Assembly (NCBI RefSeq): GCF_020176955.2 | Contig: NZ_JAIUCZ020000005.1 | Location: 496,001 to 560,000 of the forward strand | Direction of reading: 5' to 3' | Length of the DNA: 64,000 nucleotides | Source of the DNA: Nocardia sp. alder85J | GTDB lineage: Bacteria > Actinomycetota > Actinomycetes > Mycobacteriales > Mycobacteriaceae | Made by a program: the position numbers and the translations under genes | Shown here: positions 20,239 through 28,504 of the stretch, in pieces | How positions within the stretch are numbered: the stretch's first letter is position 1 | How the letters are laid out: every line of letters starts with the position of its first letter | The notes under the pieces: generated by a model | The model's database searches: none | What the model saw: the letters and a program-made list of their open reading frames with translations, nothing else | Told to the model about the DNA's origin: nothing

Positions 20239-20865
20239 CTACGACTTCGGCGCCAAATTCTCCAGCACCACCTCGGCAACGGCCTTCATGGTCGTACGCC
20301 GGTCCATGGCAGTGCGCTGAATCCACTTGAATGCCTGCGGTTCGGACAGGCCCTGGGTCTGCATCAGCACACCCTTGGCGCGCTCGACCAGTTTCCGGGT
20401 CTCCAGGCGCTCCGAGAGATTCGCCACCTCGCTCTCCAGCGCGGTGATCTCGTGGAAGCGGCTCGCCGCCAGTTCGATGGCCGGCACCAGATCCGATTTC
20501 GTGAACGGCTTGACCAGATAGGCCATCGCACCCGCATCACGGGCCCGCTCCACCAGGTCGCGCTGACTGAAGGCGGTCAGGATCACCACCGGCGCAAGCC
20601 GTTTCGACGCGATCTCGGCCGCGGCGTCGATCCCGTCCCGGCGGGGCATCTTCACGTCCATGATCACCAGATCGGGCCGCAACTCCTCGGCCAGATCCAC
20701 CGCCTGCTGACCGTCGCCGGCCTCACCCACCACCTGATAGCCCTCCTCGGAGAGCATCTCCACCAGGTCCATCCGGATCAGCGCCTCGTCCTCGGCCACC
20801 ACCACCCGCTTCGCGGCGGCGGCCCCGGGGGCGTCCTTGTTGGCGCCCCCTGCTGTCGTTCCCAT
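20239..20865 (-). CDS. pdtaR: ANTAR-domain response regulator PdtaR
   Basis: A 208-residue response regulator. The receiver domain shows VVVAEDEALIRMDLVEMLSEEGY, phospho-acceptor VIMDVKMPRRDGIDAA and AYLVKPFTKSDLVPAI. The C-terminal ANTAR domain ETRKLVERAKGVLM...EAFKWIQRTAMDRR binds hairpins in mRNA to cause antitermination. The sequence closely follows M. tuberculosis Rv1626. ATG 20865 is chosen because GAGGGG lies seven bases upstream; ATG 20880 is possible. The partner kinase PdtaS is not in the window. Confidence 0.92.
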   Translation of the reverse strand: MGTTAGGANKDAPGAAAAKRVVVAEDEALIRMDLVEMLSEEGYQVVGEAGDGQQAVDLAEELRPDLVIMDVKMPRRDGIDAAAEIASKRLAPVVILTAFSQRDLVERARDAGAMAYLVKPFTKSDLVPAIELAASRFHEITALESEVANLSERLETRKLVERAKGVLMQTQGLSEPQAFKWIQRTAMDRRTTMKAVAEVVLENLAPKS

Positions 20866-21064
20866 AGATAGACCCCTCATGTCTCCGATGCCGATACTCG
20901 ACGCAGTACCGGCAACGACGCCACCCCTCACCGCACCGGCACACCCGAGTAGCTAAAGCGTACCGGTGAACTCCGCACCAACCCCATCTACCCTGCACCG
21001 ACCAATCGGCATCACACCGATTCGGTTTCCCGGCCGGCGTCGGGCTATGATGTGCGACCAGTGC

Positions 21065-21148
21065 GCCGAGTTGGCGGAACAGGCAGACGCGACGGTCTCA
21101 AAAACCGTTGTCCTCACGGACGTGTGGGTTCGAGTCCCACACTCGGCA
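21065..21148 (+). tRNA. tRNA-Leu (anticodon CAA)
   Basis: An 84-nt class II tRNA. The acceptor stem gccgagt/actcggc, the anticodon stem acggt/accgt with loop ctcaaaa (anticodon CAA), the long variable arm gtcc-tcac-ggac and the T arm gtgggttcgagtcccac all fold. CCA is not encoded. Its 3' half is the integration site of the AICE to the right; the gene stays intact because the element carries an identical 3' end. Confidence 0.96.
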
Positions 21149-21151
21149 CTC
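21096..21151. repeat. attL, 56-bp tRNA-Leu 3' direct repeat
   Basis: The sequence from tctcaaaaaccg through cactcggcactc is identical to 37265-37320. It begins in the anticodon stem and ends three bases beyond the tRNA. The integrase gene ends 41 bp to the right, as is usual for AICEs. Confidence 0.95.
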
Positions 21152-21192
21152 CTTTGACCAGGCATTTTCCAATTCCCTTCACTCCCGGTAAT

Positions 21193-22401
21193 TCAGGCAG
21201 TCCGCAATTGGTCCGCAGCTGCACGTGCACCGGCATCCATTGCATCCGCGACCGGGTCGAGATCATCCGAGAACAGGTGGCCGTAGAGGTCCAGCGTCAA
21301 AGTCGCCGTCTTGTGCCCGAGCATCCGCTGAATGACCTTGATATTGGCGCCGGCACTGATCGCCAGCGACGCCGCGGTATGACGAAGACCATGCGGTACG
21401 ACTCCGGACAATCCCGCCGATTCCGCGGCCTGGTCGAATACCCACCGGAACTCGGTCGACGTGAGGTGACCACCCTTATGCGAGGGGAACACCAGCGAAT
21501 CCGCGCCGCGGCCCTCCAGCAAACTGCCGAGTTCCTTGGCGAGAATCCCCGGCACCGGCACAGCCCGCGAGGAGTGGTTCTTCGTGTCGGACTCCACCAC
21601 CCCCTCCCCCGTCACCCCGGTTGCCGAACGAGTGATCCACAGCCGCCGCTTCCCCTGGTCGACGCTGTCCACCCGCAGGGCCGTGGCCTCGCCGAACCGG
21701 ATGCCGGTGTACGCCAGGGTGAGCACCAGCGGACGGAACCGGCCGGCCGCCATCGCCAGCCGCAGGACTTCCACATGAGTGAGGTACCGGCGCTCGCCCG
21801 AGTTCACCGCGGGCAGGTCGACGTCTTCGGCCGGATTCACCGCCAGCCGTTTGGCCTTCACCGCGTACCGCAGCACCCGCCCGAGCACCTGATACGCCTG
21901 CACCACCCGCGACGCCGACAACCCACGACCCTCGAACCGGATACTGCCCGAAGTCGACAGGGTGACCACCCACTCCTGAATGTCTTCCCACTCGATATCC
22001 CGCAGCGCGACACTCCCCCACCGCGGGATCACGAGCGTGTCCAGCAGAGACCGGTAACCGGCGACGGTCTTCGGCTTGCAACCCTTCTTCGTGCTGTACC
22101 ACTTCTCGGCGACCACCGAGAACAGCACGCCACTGCGATCCGGGTCCACCCAGGTACCGGTGACCACCTTCGTGGTCACGTCGCCATCGAGGAACTTCTG
22201 AGCTTCTGCCTTCGTCGCGAACGACCGTGCCCGCTCCACCCCGTTGGGGTCCACATACCGAGCACGCCACCGCTTGCCCTTGCCGAACAACTCGGACTTC
22301 ACCCGCTTGCGTGTCTTGGCGCCGGTGACCGGGTCGGCCACGGTGACGGTCTTGTGCCAGCGATCTTCCACTCCCGCACGGGGATTCCTGCGCGCCGACA
22401 T
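21193..22401 (-). CDS. int: AICE tyrosine integrase
   Basis: A 402-residue tyrosine recombinase. An N-terminal AP2-like arm-binding region (KRWRARYVDPNGVERARSFATKAEAQKFL) is followed by the SAM-like core-binding domain and the catalytic domain with Arg in YTGIRFGEATAL, HGLRHTAASL (HxxR), GHKTATLTLDLYGHL (His and nucleophilic Tyr). It mediates site-specific integration into and, with Xis, excision from tRNA-Leu. Its ATG overlaps the xis stop by one base; the longer open frame upstream is not coding. Confidence 0.95.
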   Translation of the reverse strand: MSARRNPRAGVEDRWHKTVTVADPVTGAKTRKRVKSELFGKGKRWRARYVDPNGVERARSFATKAEAQKFLDGDVTTKVVTGTWVDPDRSGVLFSVVAEKWYSTKKGCKPKTVAGYRSLLDTLVIPRWGSVALRDIEWEDIQEWVVTLSTSGSIRFEGRGLSASRVVQAYQVLGRVLRYAVKAKRLAVNPAEDVDLPAVNSGERRYLTHVEVLRLAMAAGRFRPLVLTLAYTGIRFGEATALRVDSVDQGKRRLWITRSATGVTGEGVVESDTKNHSSRAVPVPGILAKELGSLLEGRGADSLVFPSHKGGHLTSTEFRWVFDQAAESAGLSGVVPHGLRHTAASLAISAGANIKVIQRMLGHKTATLTLDLYGHLFSDDLDPVADAMDAGARAAADQLRTA

Positions 22402-22607
22402 CACGCCACCTTCCCGCCGCGGACCGTGGTGCGTTCCTGCTCGGTGATCCACGCCAGCACTGCCGACCGCTTCCACACCCGCCGCCGCGGCCCCAGCTTG
22501 AAACTCTCCGGGCCGTACCCGATATGCGCCCACCACCGCCAGGTAGCCTCCGGAATCCCCGTCAACGCCTCGCAGCCCTTCGCCCGTAGATACTCTTCCT
22601 CGCCCAT
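22401..22607 (-). CDS. xis: Excisionase-like helix-turn-helix protein
   Basis: A 68-residue basic protein with a MerR/Xis-type winged helix: EYLRAKGCEALTGIPEATWRWWAHIGYGPESFKLGPRRRVWKRSAVLAWITEQE, the pattern that ends in the 'R-V-x-Y/K-x-x-x-L-x-x-W' wing-helix of excisionases. It lies directly upstream of and overlaps int, and 15 bp after repSA, as in pSAM2-like elements. It directs the integrase toward excision. Confidence 0.88.
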   Translation of the reverse strand: MGEEEYLRAKGCEALTGIPEATWRWWAHIGYGPESFKLGPRRRVWKRSAVLAWITEQERTTVRGGKVA

Positions 22608-22622
22608 GTCCGGCTCTCCTCC

Positions 22623-24413
22623 CTACGCCGCGACCGGCATATCCGGAACTTGTTGCGCCCCAGGCGGACCGATGAGCCCGAGCGCCTCGTTGTAGTCGTT
22701 CTGCCACACCGACCGTTGCGCGATTGCCGAGAAAATGAGGTGCTCGCGCGTGGGCACGTCCGGGTCCGACGTGTCGGTCAGGCGGACGATCCAGCCCTGC
22801 GACTGCTGTTGCTTGGCCTTGCCGACGGCGGCCAGGACCCGGCGGACGAATTCGATGCGGTCGGCCTTGTGATCCGGGAGTGTCTTGTTGCTCCAGCGCC
22901 GCGACACCAGCACCCGCCGTCCCCGTAGGCCGAGGGTGTCCCGGCGGTGTGCTTTGCCCTTGCATCGGCCGGGCTGGGTCTTCGCGGTCGCGTTCTTCGG
23001 CGCGATGCCGTACCGCAGCCACACCGCACACGCCGGGGAGCAGGGGGTGCGCTGCAACTCCGCGTGCAACCGGTCGTAGTGCCGGCGGGTCCGCTCGTTG
23101 GGTGCCTCCAGCACTTCCCCGATGGACTTCGTGAGGTATTTGGTCAGGTAGCCGATCAGCCGGTTGGCGTCCTTGGTGCCGCCGAGCACGCCCTTGGCCT
23201 TGTTCGGCCGCACCGGACCCCGTTCGCCCTCTGCGTCGAGGTCAGCGCCGTCGATGTCGACGGTTTTGGTTTGGACACCCCAGCGGATCACGTGCGCCGG
23301 TTCCACCTCGTCGACCGAGTCCATCACGGCTTTGGCGTGGTCGAAGGTGGTCAGGGCGTGGCCGGTGTCCGGGTCCACGAACCCGTCCGCCTGGTGGTCC
23401 CAGACCGGCATCCGGTCATCGGTGTAGACCTCGTGGTCGAAGTGCGGCCACCACAGCTGGTGATATGTCCCCGCCAGCAACTCCGCGATCACCGCATGCG
23501 GGTCCGTGCCGCGGGCAGCGATGTGCGCGTGCGGGGCGCCGCGGCGTTGCGGTTCGACCGTCGCGAAGTACTGGACATCCCGGCCGGTGACCCGCCGCCA
23601 GTTCTGCATGGTGCGGTCGAACAGCATCGGGAAGAAGATCGCGTCCCGGGCAGCCCGCCGGTAGTCGTAGGTGTCCGGGTCCACCGGCGAACCGTCCCCG
23701 CACACCTGGCCCTGTTTGTTGACAGCACCGTCGGTGTGGCAGCGGCCGTAGGAGTCGAGGGTGGCGGTCAGGAACGTCGACGGCTGGTATTTGCCTGCAT
23801 ACGTCCGGCCGATCGTCTCCTTCGAGACCTTCTTCCGGGGCAGGTTCGGGAAGTCCTGCCGGCGGCGTGTCGACTTCACAGACCGAGGCTTCGACTGCGC
23901 GTCGATACCGGGGATACGGCCCCGCAACCCCGACTCCCGGAGTTCCCGGTCGAGATCCGCGATGACCTCCCGGAATCCCTGCGCGGTCTCCTCATCGTCA
24001 GCGGCGCGAGCCGTCTTGTATTCGGCGAGCAGGTCCGCCCGTGCGGTCAACAATTCGATCTGGTGCTCAGTCGGCGGCCGATGTGCGTCATCGGGTTCGG
24101 TGAGCATGTGCCAGCCCTCGTTGCACTGGGTCACCCGCAGCGCCTTGGCCTTCTTCGCGCAGGCCGGGCAATCCGATGCTCGTGTCGTCTTGCACGCTGC
24201 CGCAATGTATTTCGATTCACCGGATTCAGGGCGGAAGCCTCGCATCGGGATCGGCCGCTTGCACACCTCGAACTTCTCGGCGGCGGCCTGGGCGATCTCG
24301 ACGATGTTCGGCATGGCCCGCCGCTGGGCCGCTGTCACCCGGTCTCCCGACGCCGAAGCAGGGTCTTCGGTGTCGCCGGAGACCGCGACGTTCGTATCCG
24401 AAGGGTGGGTCAT
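22623..24413 (-). CDS. repSA: RepSA-type replication initiator (HUH endonuclease)
   Basis: A 596-residue rolling-circle initiator as found in pSAM2-like AICEs. A Cys-rich zinc-binding region occurs near residues 75-105 (SDCPACAKKAK, TQCNEGWHM). The metal-binding HUH motif is GAPHAHIAARG near residue 290. A further Cys-containing segment PCSPACAVWLRYG follows. The start ATG 24413 overlaps the previous gene's stop (ATGA). It replicates the excised circle after nicking its double-strand origin, which I could not locate with certainty. Confidence 0.88.
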   Translation of the reverse strand: MTHPSDTNVAVSGDTEDPASASGDRVTAAQRRAMPNIVEIAQAAAEKFEVCKRPIPMRGFRPESGESKYIAAACKTTRASDCPACAKKAKALRVTQCNEGWHMLTEPDDAHRPPTEHQIELLTARADLLAEYKTARAADDEETAQGFREVIADLDRELRESGLRGRIPGIDAQSKPRSVKSTRRRQDFPNLPRKKVSKETIGRTYAGKYQPSTFLTATLDSYGRCHTDGAVNKQGQVCGDGSPVDPDTYDYRRAARDAIFFPMLFDRTMQNWRRVTGRDVQYFATVEPQRRGAPHAHIAARGTDPHAVIAELLAGTYHQLWWPHFDHEVYTDDRMPVWDHQADGFVDPDTGHALTTFDHAKAVMDSVDEVEPAHVIRWGVQTKTVDIDGADLDAEGERGPVRPNKAKGVLGGTKDANRLIGYLTKYLTKSIGEVLEAPNERTRRHYDRLHAELQRTPCSPACAVWLRYGIAPKNATAKTQPGRCKGKAHRRDTLGLRGRRVLVSRRWSNKTLPDHKADRIEFVRRVLAAVGKAKQQQSQGWIVRLTDTSDPDVPTREHLIFSAIAQRSVWQNDYNEALGLIGPPGAQQVPDMPVAA

Positions 24414-25066
24414 ACAGCCGTTCCTTCCTGGTCGCCGCCGGTGAGGTCCAGGCCGACAGGTGGTATCCGGGTCGGGTTGGCGAGGGTGTCCCCGCGGCGC
24501 ATCACCAGCTGCACCAGTGCGGGGCCGGTGATCGTGGCCCGGCATTCGGTGGCGCCGAAGGCGTGTGCGAGGTGCTCGACGCGGTTCTCGTAGTCGGCCG
24601 GGCACTGGCCGGGCAGCATCCGCACCCGCAGCACATCCACCGCCGTGGCGATCGTGGTCTGTTGCAGGACAGGCACTCTCGCAATCCCGGCATGTTCGAT
24701 GGTCAATCCGCAGGCGTGCAGGTGGGTGTTCCATCGGCGGCGGTAACGCCACCAGACGAGGAACCGGGTCCGGGCGCGGCCGGTCACCCACCGCCGGAAC
24801 ATCTCCGGCCGCGTCCAGCGCCAGAAGATGAGCCCCGCAGTGGACACGCCGACCACCGCGGCAGCGGCCGGCCATCCCCACACCACTTCCGCCACCACCG
24901 CCGCAGCCACCGGCAGCGACAGCATCGGGAACAGCACCGCCCAGCAGACCAGCGTGCCGACGACGGTTGCCAGGCCGAGGAACCCGGCGCCGACGACTTC
25001 CACAGCGTGCGGGCTGTTGCGGGTCGGCTCGACACGGACATGAAGATCAGAGTTGACGGTGGTCAT
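24410..25066 (-). CDS. TraB/FtsK N-terminal-like membrane protein lacking the ATPase motor
   Basis: A 218-residue protein with two to three hydrophobic segments (about 24-75), a basic stretch (WTRPEMFRRWVTGRARTRFLVWWRYRRRW) and a soluble domain ending VRMLPGQCPADYENRVEHLAHAFGATECRATITGP...MRRGDTL. This matches, in my reading, the region in front of the motor in AICE FtsK/TraB translocases. No Walker A or B motif follows. It may assist the translocase at the membrane, or be a separated paralogue of its N-terminus. It overlaps repSA and the 62-residue gene by four bases. Confidence 0.6.
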   Translation of the reverse strand: MTTVNSDLHVRVEPTRNSPHAVEVVGAGFLGLATVVGTLVCWAVLFPMLSLPVAAAVVAEVVWGWPAAAAVVGVSTAGLIFWRWTRPEMFRRWVTGRARTRFLVWWRYRRRWNTHLHACGLTIEHAGIARVPVLQQTTIATAVDVLRVRMLPGQCPADYENRVEHLAHAFGATECRATITGPALVQLVMRRGDTLANPTRIPPVGLDLTGGDQEGTAV

Positions 25067-25251
25067 TCGGTCACCCCCGGAATATCGAACAAGGACTGTT
25101 GATCACGGCGAGCAGACCGCGGCAGAGTTTTCGTCTTCTCGCGTGCGGTCCGATCCTTCGCCCGGCGCACCTGGTCGGCCGCCGCTTGCACGATCGGATT
25201 TACTTGTGAGGCAGCAGATTTCGGAGAATTCGGATCATCGTTGCTGGTCAT
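25063..25251 (-). CDS. Small hydrophilic AICE protein, function unknown
   Basis: A 62-residue lysine/arginine-rich protein beginning MTSNDDPNSPKSAASQ and ending QQSLFDIPGVTE. A central helix (NPIVQAAADQVRRAKDRTAREKTKTLPR) is visible. The start ATG 25251 lies six bases inside the gap after the 41-residue gene. Its stop overlaps the next ATG. No family is recognised. Position in the overlapping transfer/replication operon is the main argument for it being real. Confidence 0.6.
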   Translation of the reverse strand: MTSNDDPNSPKSAASQVNPIVQAAADQVRRAKDRTAREKTKTLPRSARRDQQSLFDIPGVTE

Positions 25252-25256
25252 GTCGG

Positions 25257-25382
25257 TCACGGTTCCGGCTCGTCGGGGCATTCCACGCCGGCCAGGCCGC
25301 GGCGTTCGGTCCACTGCCGCAACCAGATCCGGTCATCGAGGTCGGCATCGGCGACGTACGCGAGATAGTCGGTGATGCTCAT
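25257..25382 (-). CDS. Very small AICE protein (41 aa), function unknown
   Basis: Starts at ATG 25382, overlapping the traB stop (ATGA), and reads MSITDYLAYVADADLD followed by DRIWLRQWTERRGLAG and an acidic end. An acidic N-terminal helix followed by a Trp-rich basic helix is visible. No family is known to me. It is accepted because of the four-base overlap upstream and the five-base gap to the next gene. Confidence 0.6.
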   Translation of the reverse strand: MSITDYLAYVADADLDDRIWLRQWTERRGLAGVECPDEPEP

Positions 25383-26656
25383 GCGGCGGTTCCGTTCTCG
25401 AAGTCGGCGAGGTTGACCGGCCGCGGGACCGGTTTGTATGCGGCGACGATGCGATCCACGTCGTCATCGGTGACCAGGAACGCCCGAGCACGCCGGAACC
25501 CAGCGGTACCGTCCTCCTGCACGAAACAGACACCCGGTGTGGTGTGCGGAATCCGGTCGCAATAGGAGCCACGGTCGCGGGCGCCCTGGCCGTGGATCAT
25601 GGCGACCTGGGTCGGTTCGTCCATCGCCAGCCCGATCCGATACGGCAGCAACTGCCGTTGCGGCACGTTCTCCTTGCTCGGGTCGATCACCGTCTCGATC
25701 ACCGAAAACAGTGGTGCGCGGCCCTGCGAAAGCAGCAGGCCGTGCGCGCGCTGGAACCGGCGTTGCATCTCCGGTTCGGTGAACGCCGACAAGGTGGCGG
25801 CCTCATCGATGATCGTGACCACCAGCGGGTTGTCCGGCGTCGGAACCGGTTTGCGGACCCGGTCACCGCGATACCGCCGGGCGGCCTCCTGCATATCCGA
25901 GACGGTCTCCTCCAACTGGCCGATCATCTCCTCCGGTGTGGTGCAGGAGAACCGGGTGCACACCGGTTCCAGGAAGCCGAGTTCCATGCCGCCCTTGGGG
26001 TCGATCACCCGCAGCTCGACACGACCGGAGCGGATCGCCGGACCCATGCCGTTGACCAGCGACCACAGCACCCCCGACTTGCCGGACCCGGTGCGGCCAC
26101 CGAGCAGGACGTGCCGGCCCTGGATCGGGACCGTCCAGGTGTCGCCGTCTTCGAACACACCCGCCGGGACCGCCTCCAGGTCCACACCATCACCGACCAC
26201 CCGCGGCGCCGAGGCCGGGGCAGCGAGAGTGTCGAACACGCGGACCTGGAGACGAACGAACCCTGGAAACCCCTGTGTCGCCGTGACTTCCGGGACACCG
26301 ATGTACTGGGCCAACGCGTCGAGGGTGTCCGGGGCGGTCCAGGTCTTCAAGTGCTGGCCACCCCGGATCTGGACCTCCACATCCAGGCCGTGACCGGTGT
26401 AGACGGCATCCACGACGTGCGGGAACCCGTCCTCCACCGACCCCAGATCCAGGGACTTCCACATCACCCATTCCTGCGCCGGGTCGTAGAAACACAACAC
26501 CGCGGTCCGCAGTTCGGTAGGGGCATCGGCGAGGATCTCCGCCACCGTCGGGGCCGCCGTGGTGGGTGTGCGGGACCAGCGCAGCATCCGGGCACCCAGC
26601 ACCAGCGCTGCACCCCCGGAGATCAACACCGGGGCCAGTTCCGCCGCGGGGATCAC
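25379..26656 (-). CDS. traB: FtsK/TraB-type conjugative DNA translocase
   Basis: A 425-residue FtsK/SpoIIIE-family ATPase. An N-terminal hydrophobic helix (ELAPVLISGGAALVLGARML) is followed by an oligomerisation region and the motor with Walker A GGRTGSGKSGVLW (about residue 190), RVIDPKGGMELGF, Walker B PLVVTIIDEAATLSAF and AHGLLLSQGRAPLFSVIETV. AICEs move double-stranded DNA between mycelial cells with one such protein. GTG 26656 overlaps the preceding stop (GTGA). It is shorter than many AICE TraBs; a motor-less relative is encoded two genes downstream. Confidence 0.88.
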   Translation of the reverse strand: MIPAAELAPVLISGGAALVLGARMLRWSRTPTTAAPTVAEILADAPTELRTAVLCFYDPAQEWVMWKSLDLGSVEDGFPHVVDAVYTGHGLDVEVQIRGGQHLKTWTAPDTLDALAQYIGVPEVTATQGFPGFVRLQVRVFDTLAAPASAPRVVGDGVDLEAVPAGVFEDGDTWTVPIQGRHVLLGGRTGSGKSGVLWSLVNGMGPAIRSGRVELRVIDPKGGMELGFLEPVCTRFSCTTPEEMIGQLEETVSDMQEAARRYRGDRVRKPVPTPDNPLVVTIIDEAATLSAFTEPEMQRRFQRAHGLLLSQGRAPLFSVIETVIDPSKENVPQRQLLPYRIGLAMDEPTQVAMIHGQGARDRGSYCDRIPHTTPGVCFVQEDGTAGFRRARAFLVTDDDVDRIVAAYKPVPRPVNLADFENGTAA

Positions 26657-26997
26657 CGGGCACCGTCCCCGGCCGGGCGGGACGGGTCGCAGAACAAGCG
26701 GCAGCCCGACGAATCCGCCGGCGGCAACGCAGGTTCACCACAGAACATCCAGCACCCCGGACCCACCACGGCCGTCGACGACGAAACCGGGTCGGGCACC
26801 GTGGGATCACTCGGCGAGGCGGACACCACCGCAGCCGGGGCCGGGGCCGAGGTGGACTGCGGGTGCGGGACAGTGGGGGTGGTGTGGTGGGAGGCCAGGG
26901 CCAGGCCGACCCCGGCAGCGATCACCACCACCCCGATTCCGGTCGCGATGTTCGGCAGGGCGCCGGGACCGGGAGAAAAACGCGCAGGCTCAGACAT
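26653..26997 (-). CDS. Single-pass membrane protein with Pro/Ser/Thr linker and Cys-rich tail
   Basis: A 114-residue protein with one N-terminal membrane helix (NIATGIGVVVIAAGVGLALAS), a Pro/Ser/Ala/Thr-rich spacer and a C-terminal segment with four cysteines (GCWMFCGEP, GCRLFCDPS). The ATG at 26997 is preceded by GAGGAGGGG. The tail is likely outside the cell. It is the first gene after a 73-bp break in the core operon, just before traB, so it may belong to the transfer apparatus (SpdD-like position). No family assigned. Confidence 0.65.
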   Translation of the reverse strand: MSEPARFSPGPGALPNIATGIGVVVIAAGVGLALASHHTTPTVPHPQSTSAPAPAAVVSASPSDPTVPDPVSSSTAVVGPGCWMFCGEPALPPADSSGCRLFCDPSRPAGDGAR

Positions 26998-27070
26998 CAC
27001 CCCTCCTCAGGGTGCACAAGATCGAGACGAAACAGATTGGATGACTTCGCGATCCAGCGACCGCGTGCAG

Positions 27071-27655
27071 TTACTCGCAGAGAGACGTGGCCGCTGACGG
27101 CAATACCGGTCGCACCACCGGCACCGGGCGACGACGCACCGGAGCAGGGACCACCCCAGGCACCGGGGCAGTCGGTTCGAGGGCCGGAATCGGTTCCGGT
27201 GCAGTCTCATCCACGGGTTCGGATGCGATGACCGGTTCCGGAGTTCGGGTCGTGGTGCGCAGCAGCAGCGCCAGGCCGTGCGTATCGACCAGCAGGCCGA
27301 CCGGGGCGATAGCCGCCACCACCGCACACGCCCAGGCGGGGAGTTCGTGGCCGTTGGCGATGGCGTGGAGGCTGTTACCGGCCACCGACACCACCGCACC
27401 CACCACCAGAACCCCGGTGAACCAGCGGCGCTCCGTCGACTTGGCCAGCACCAGGACCGCGGCAGTGGCCTGGACGATGGTGCCGTCGATGATCAACGGC
27501 AGCAACCAGGCATCCGAGGCCGGGACGTGCGCGAGTGCCGCCAGGTCGCGCAGGGTGGAGAAGGACAGGCGGAATGCGGCGGCGCCGACACCGACGATCA
27601 CCAGGACCGCGAACGCCCGCGCCCACCGCATCGCCTTCTGATTCATGACACTCAC
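27071..27655 (-). CDS. DUF2637 membrane protein (Spd-type)
   Basis: A 194-residue protein with four hydrophobic segments in the first 130 residues, including the DUF2637 pattern DAWLLPLIIDGTIVQATAAVLV and VVSVAGNSLHA, and a Pro/Val-rich C-terminal tail. DUF2637 proteins are common in actinobacterial plasmids and AICEs, where related Spd proteins affect intramycelial plasmid spread. GTG 27655 overlaps the previous gene's stop; an in-frame ATG at 27646 is an alternative start. Confidence 0.8.
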   Translation of the reverse strand: MSVMNQKAMRWARAFAVLVIVGVGAAAFRLSFSTLRDLAALAHVPASDAWLLPLIIDGTIVQATAAVLVLAKSTERRWFTGVLVVGAVVSVAGNSLHAIANGHELPAWACAVVAAIAPVGLLVDTHGLALLLRTTTRTPEPVIASEPVDETAPEPIPALEPTAPVPGVVPAPVRRRPVPVVRPVLPSAATSLCE

Positions 27656-27930
27656 GCCACCTTCGGCGACGGCTCGGACACGTCGTCGGCCGACAATTCG
27701 GCGGCCAGGTCTTCCACCGAGTCGTGCAGCATCAGAATCCGGGCCAGCGACGCCGACAGGACCCGCGCGTCCTCGATCTTCAATCCGAGCGAGGCGTGAT
27801 GGTCACCGATCTTCACCAGCACGTACGCGGGAATCTGCGCCCCGTAGTCGGTGCCGTGCGTCGGCGAATACTCCGCCTCCACACCCTCGAACCCGTTGGC
27901 ATGCAGCGACATCCACGACATGACGATCAC
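27652..27930 (-). CDS. Small AICE protein, function unknown
   Basis: A 92-residue protein from GTG 27930 (four-base overlap with the pra-like gene) reading MIVMSWMSLHANGFEG, then QIPAYVLVKIGDHHASLGLKIEDARVLSASLARIL and an acidic end. One mixed alpha/beta domain with no membrane segment is predicted by eye. Similar small proteins accompany pra genes in AICEs, but I cannot name the family. Confidence 0.6.
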   Translation of the reverse strand: MIVMSWMSLHANGFEGVEAEYSPTHGTDYGAQIPAYVLVKIGDHHASLGLKIEDARVLSASLARILMLHDSVEDLAAELSADDVSEPSPKVA

Positions 27931-28373
27931 GCAGCCTTCCCGGTCGCCGGTCGCTGCGCGCCCGAGGTGTCGCCCTTGATCCCCGTCGCCCGGTACTGGA
28001 AACCCAGGTACTTGAATTCGCCCTGTCCCATCACCTTCGGCTCGGCGGTCAACCCCTCCAGCTCGATCATCCGCATCCCGGTACCCGGCACGATCTCCTG
28101 TGTCGCCGGCACCGGCTGCACCTGCGCGACGAACACGATCTCGAACGACGCTCGCTTCGCCTTGTCCTGATGCGGGTCGGTCACCGTCATCTTCCACAAC
28201 GGCAAACCGGTCCCCTCCCCCGTCTTCGGATCGATGTCGAACATCTGCTCCGCCACCGCACCCGGGATCGGGTTGTACTTCGTCATCGCCGAGATCTCCC
28301 CCACCCCCACCAGGCCCTGAGGGAACGCCTCACCGAACCCGATCGGGAACTGATAGCCCTTCTTGATCGCCAT
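27927..28373 (-). CDS. pra: Pra-like activator of replication, integration and excision
   Basis: A 148-residue protein with the pattern I associate with AICE Pra proteins: FPIGFGEAFPQGLVGVGEIS, FDIDPKTGEGTGLPLWKMTVTDP, QPVPATQEIVPGTGMRMIELEGLTAEP and YRATGIKG. In pSAM2, Pra switches on rep, xis and int, and is itself repressed by KorSA. ATG 28373 follows GGAGGTAGAGG. It leads the overlapping core operon and lies divergent from a GntR repressor, the expected regulatory layout. Assignment is by remembered family pattern. Confidence 0.75.
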   Translation of the reverse strand: MAIKKGYQFPIGFGEAFPQGLVGVGEISAMTKYNPIPGAVAEQMFDIDPKTGEGTGLPLWKMTVTDPHQDKAKRASFEIVFVAQVQPVPATQEIVPGTGMRMIELEGLTAEPKVMGQGEFKYLGFQYRATGIKGDTSGAQRPATGKAA

Positions 28374-28415
28374 GTCCTCTACCTCCGTCTAGTCGAGCAC
28401 CGGACCCACCGGCAG

Positions 28416-28483
28416 GACTAGATTACGATAGTTATCTAGTCTTGTCTAGGTAGTAGATAGAAGACTGGTAGCTACTAGGTAAC
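28416..28483. promoter_or_regulatory. pra / gntR1 operator-promoter region
   Basis: The 131-bp AT-rich gap holds a palindrome with perfect 8-bp arms gactagat (28416-28423) and atctagtc (28434-28441), then ttgtctag (28442-28449) and ctaggtaac (28475-28483). The last two words recur in front of the second gntR gene (ttgtctag at 31829, ctaggttacctag at 31759). They are good candidates for GntR operator half-sites that control pra and the repressor itself. Confidence 0.65.
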
Positions 28484-28504
28484 ATAGTCTGATAGGGTCA
28501 GGGC

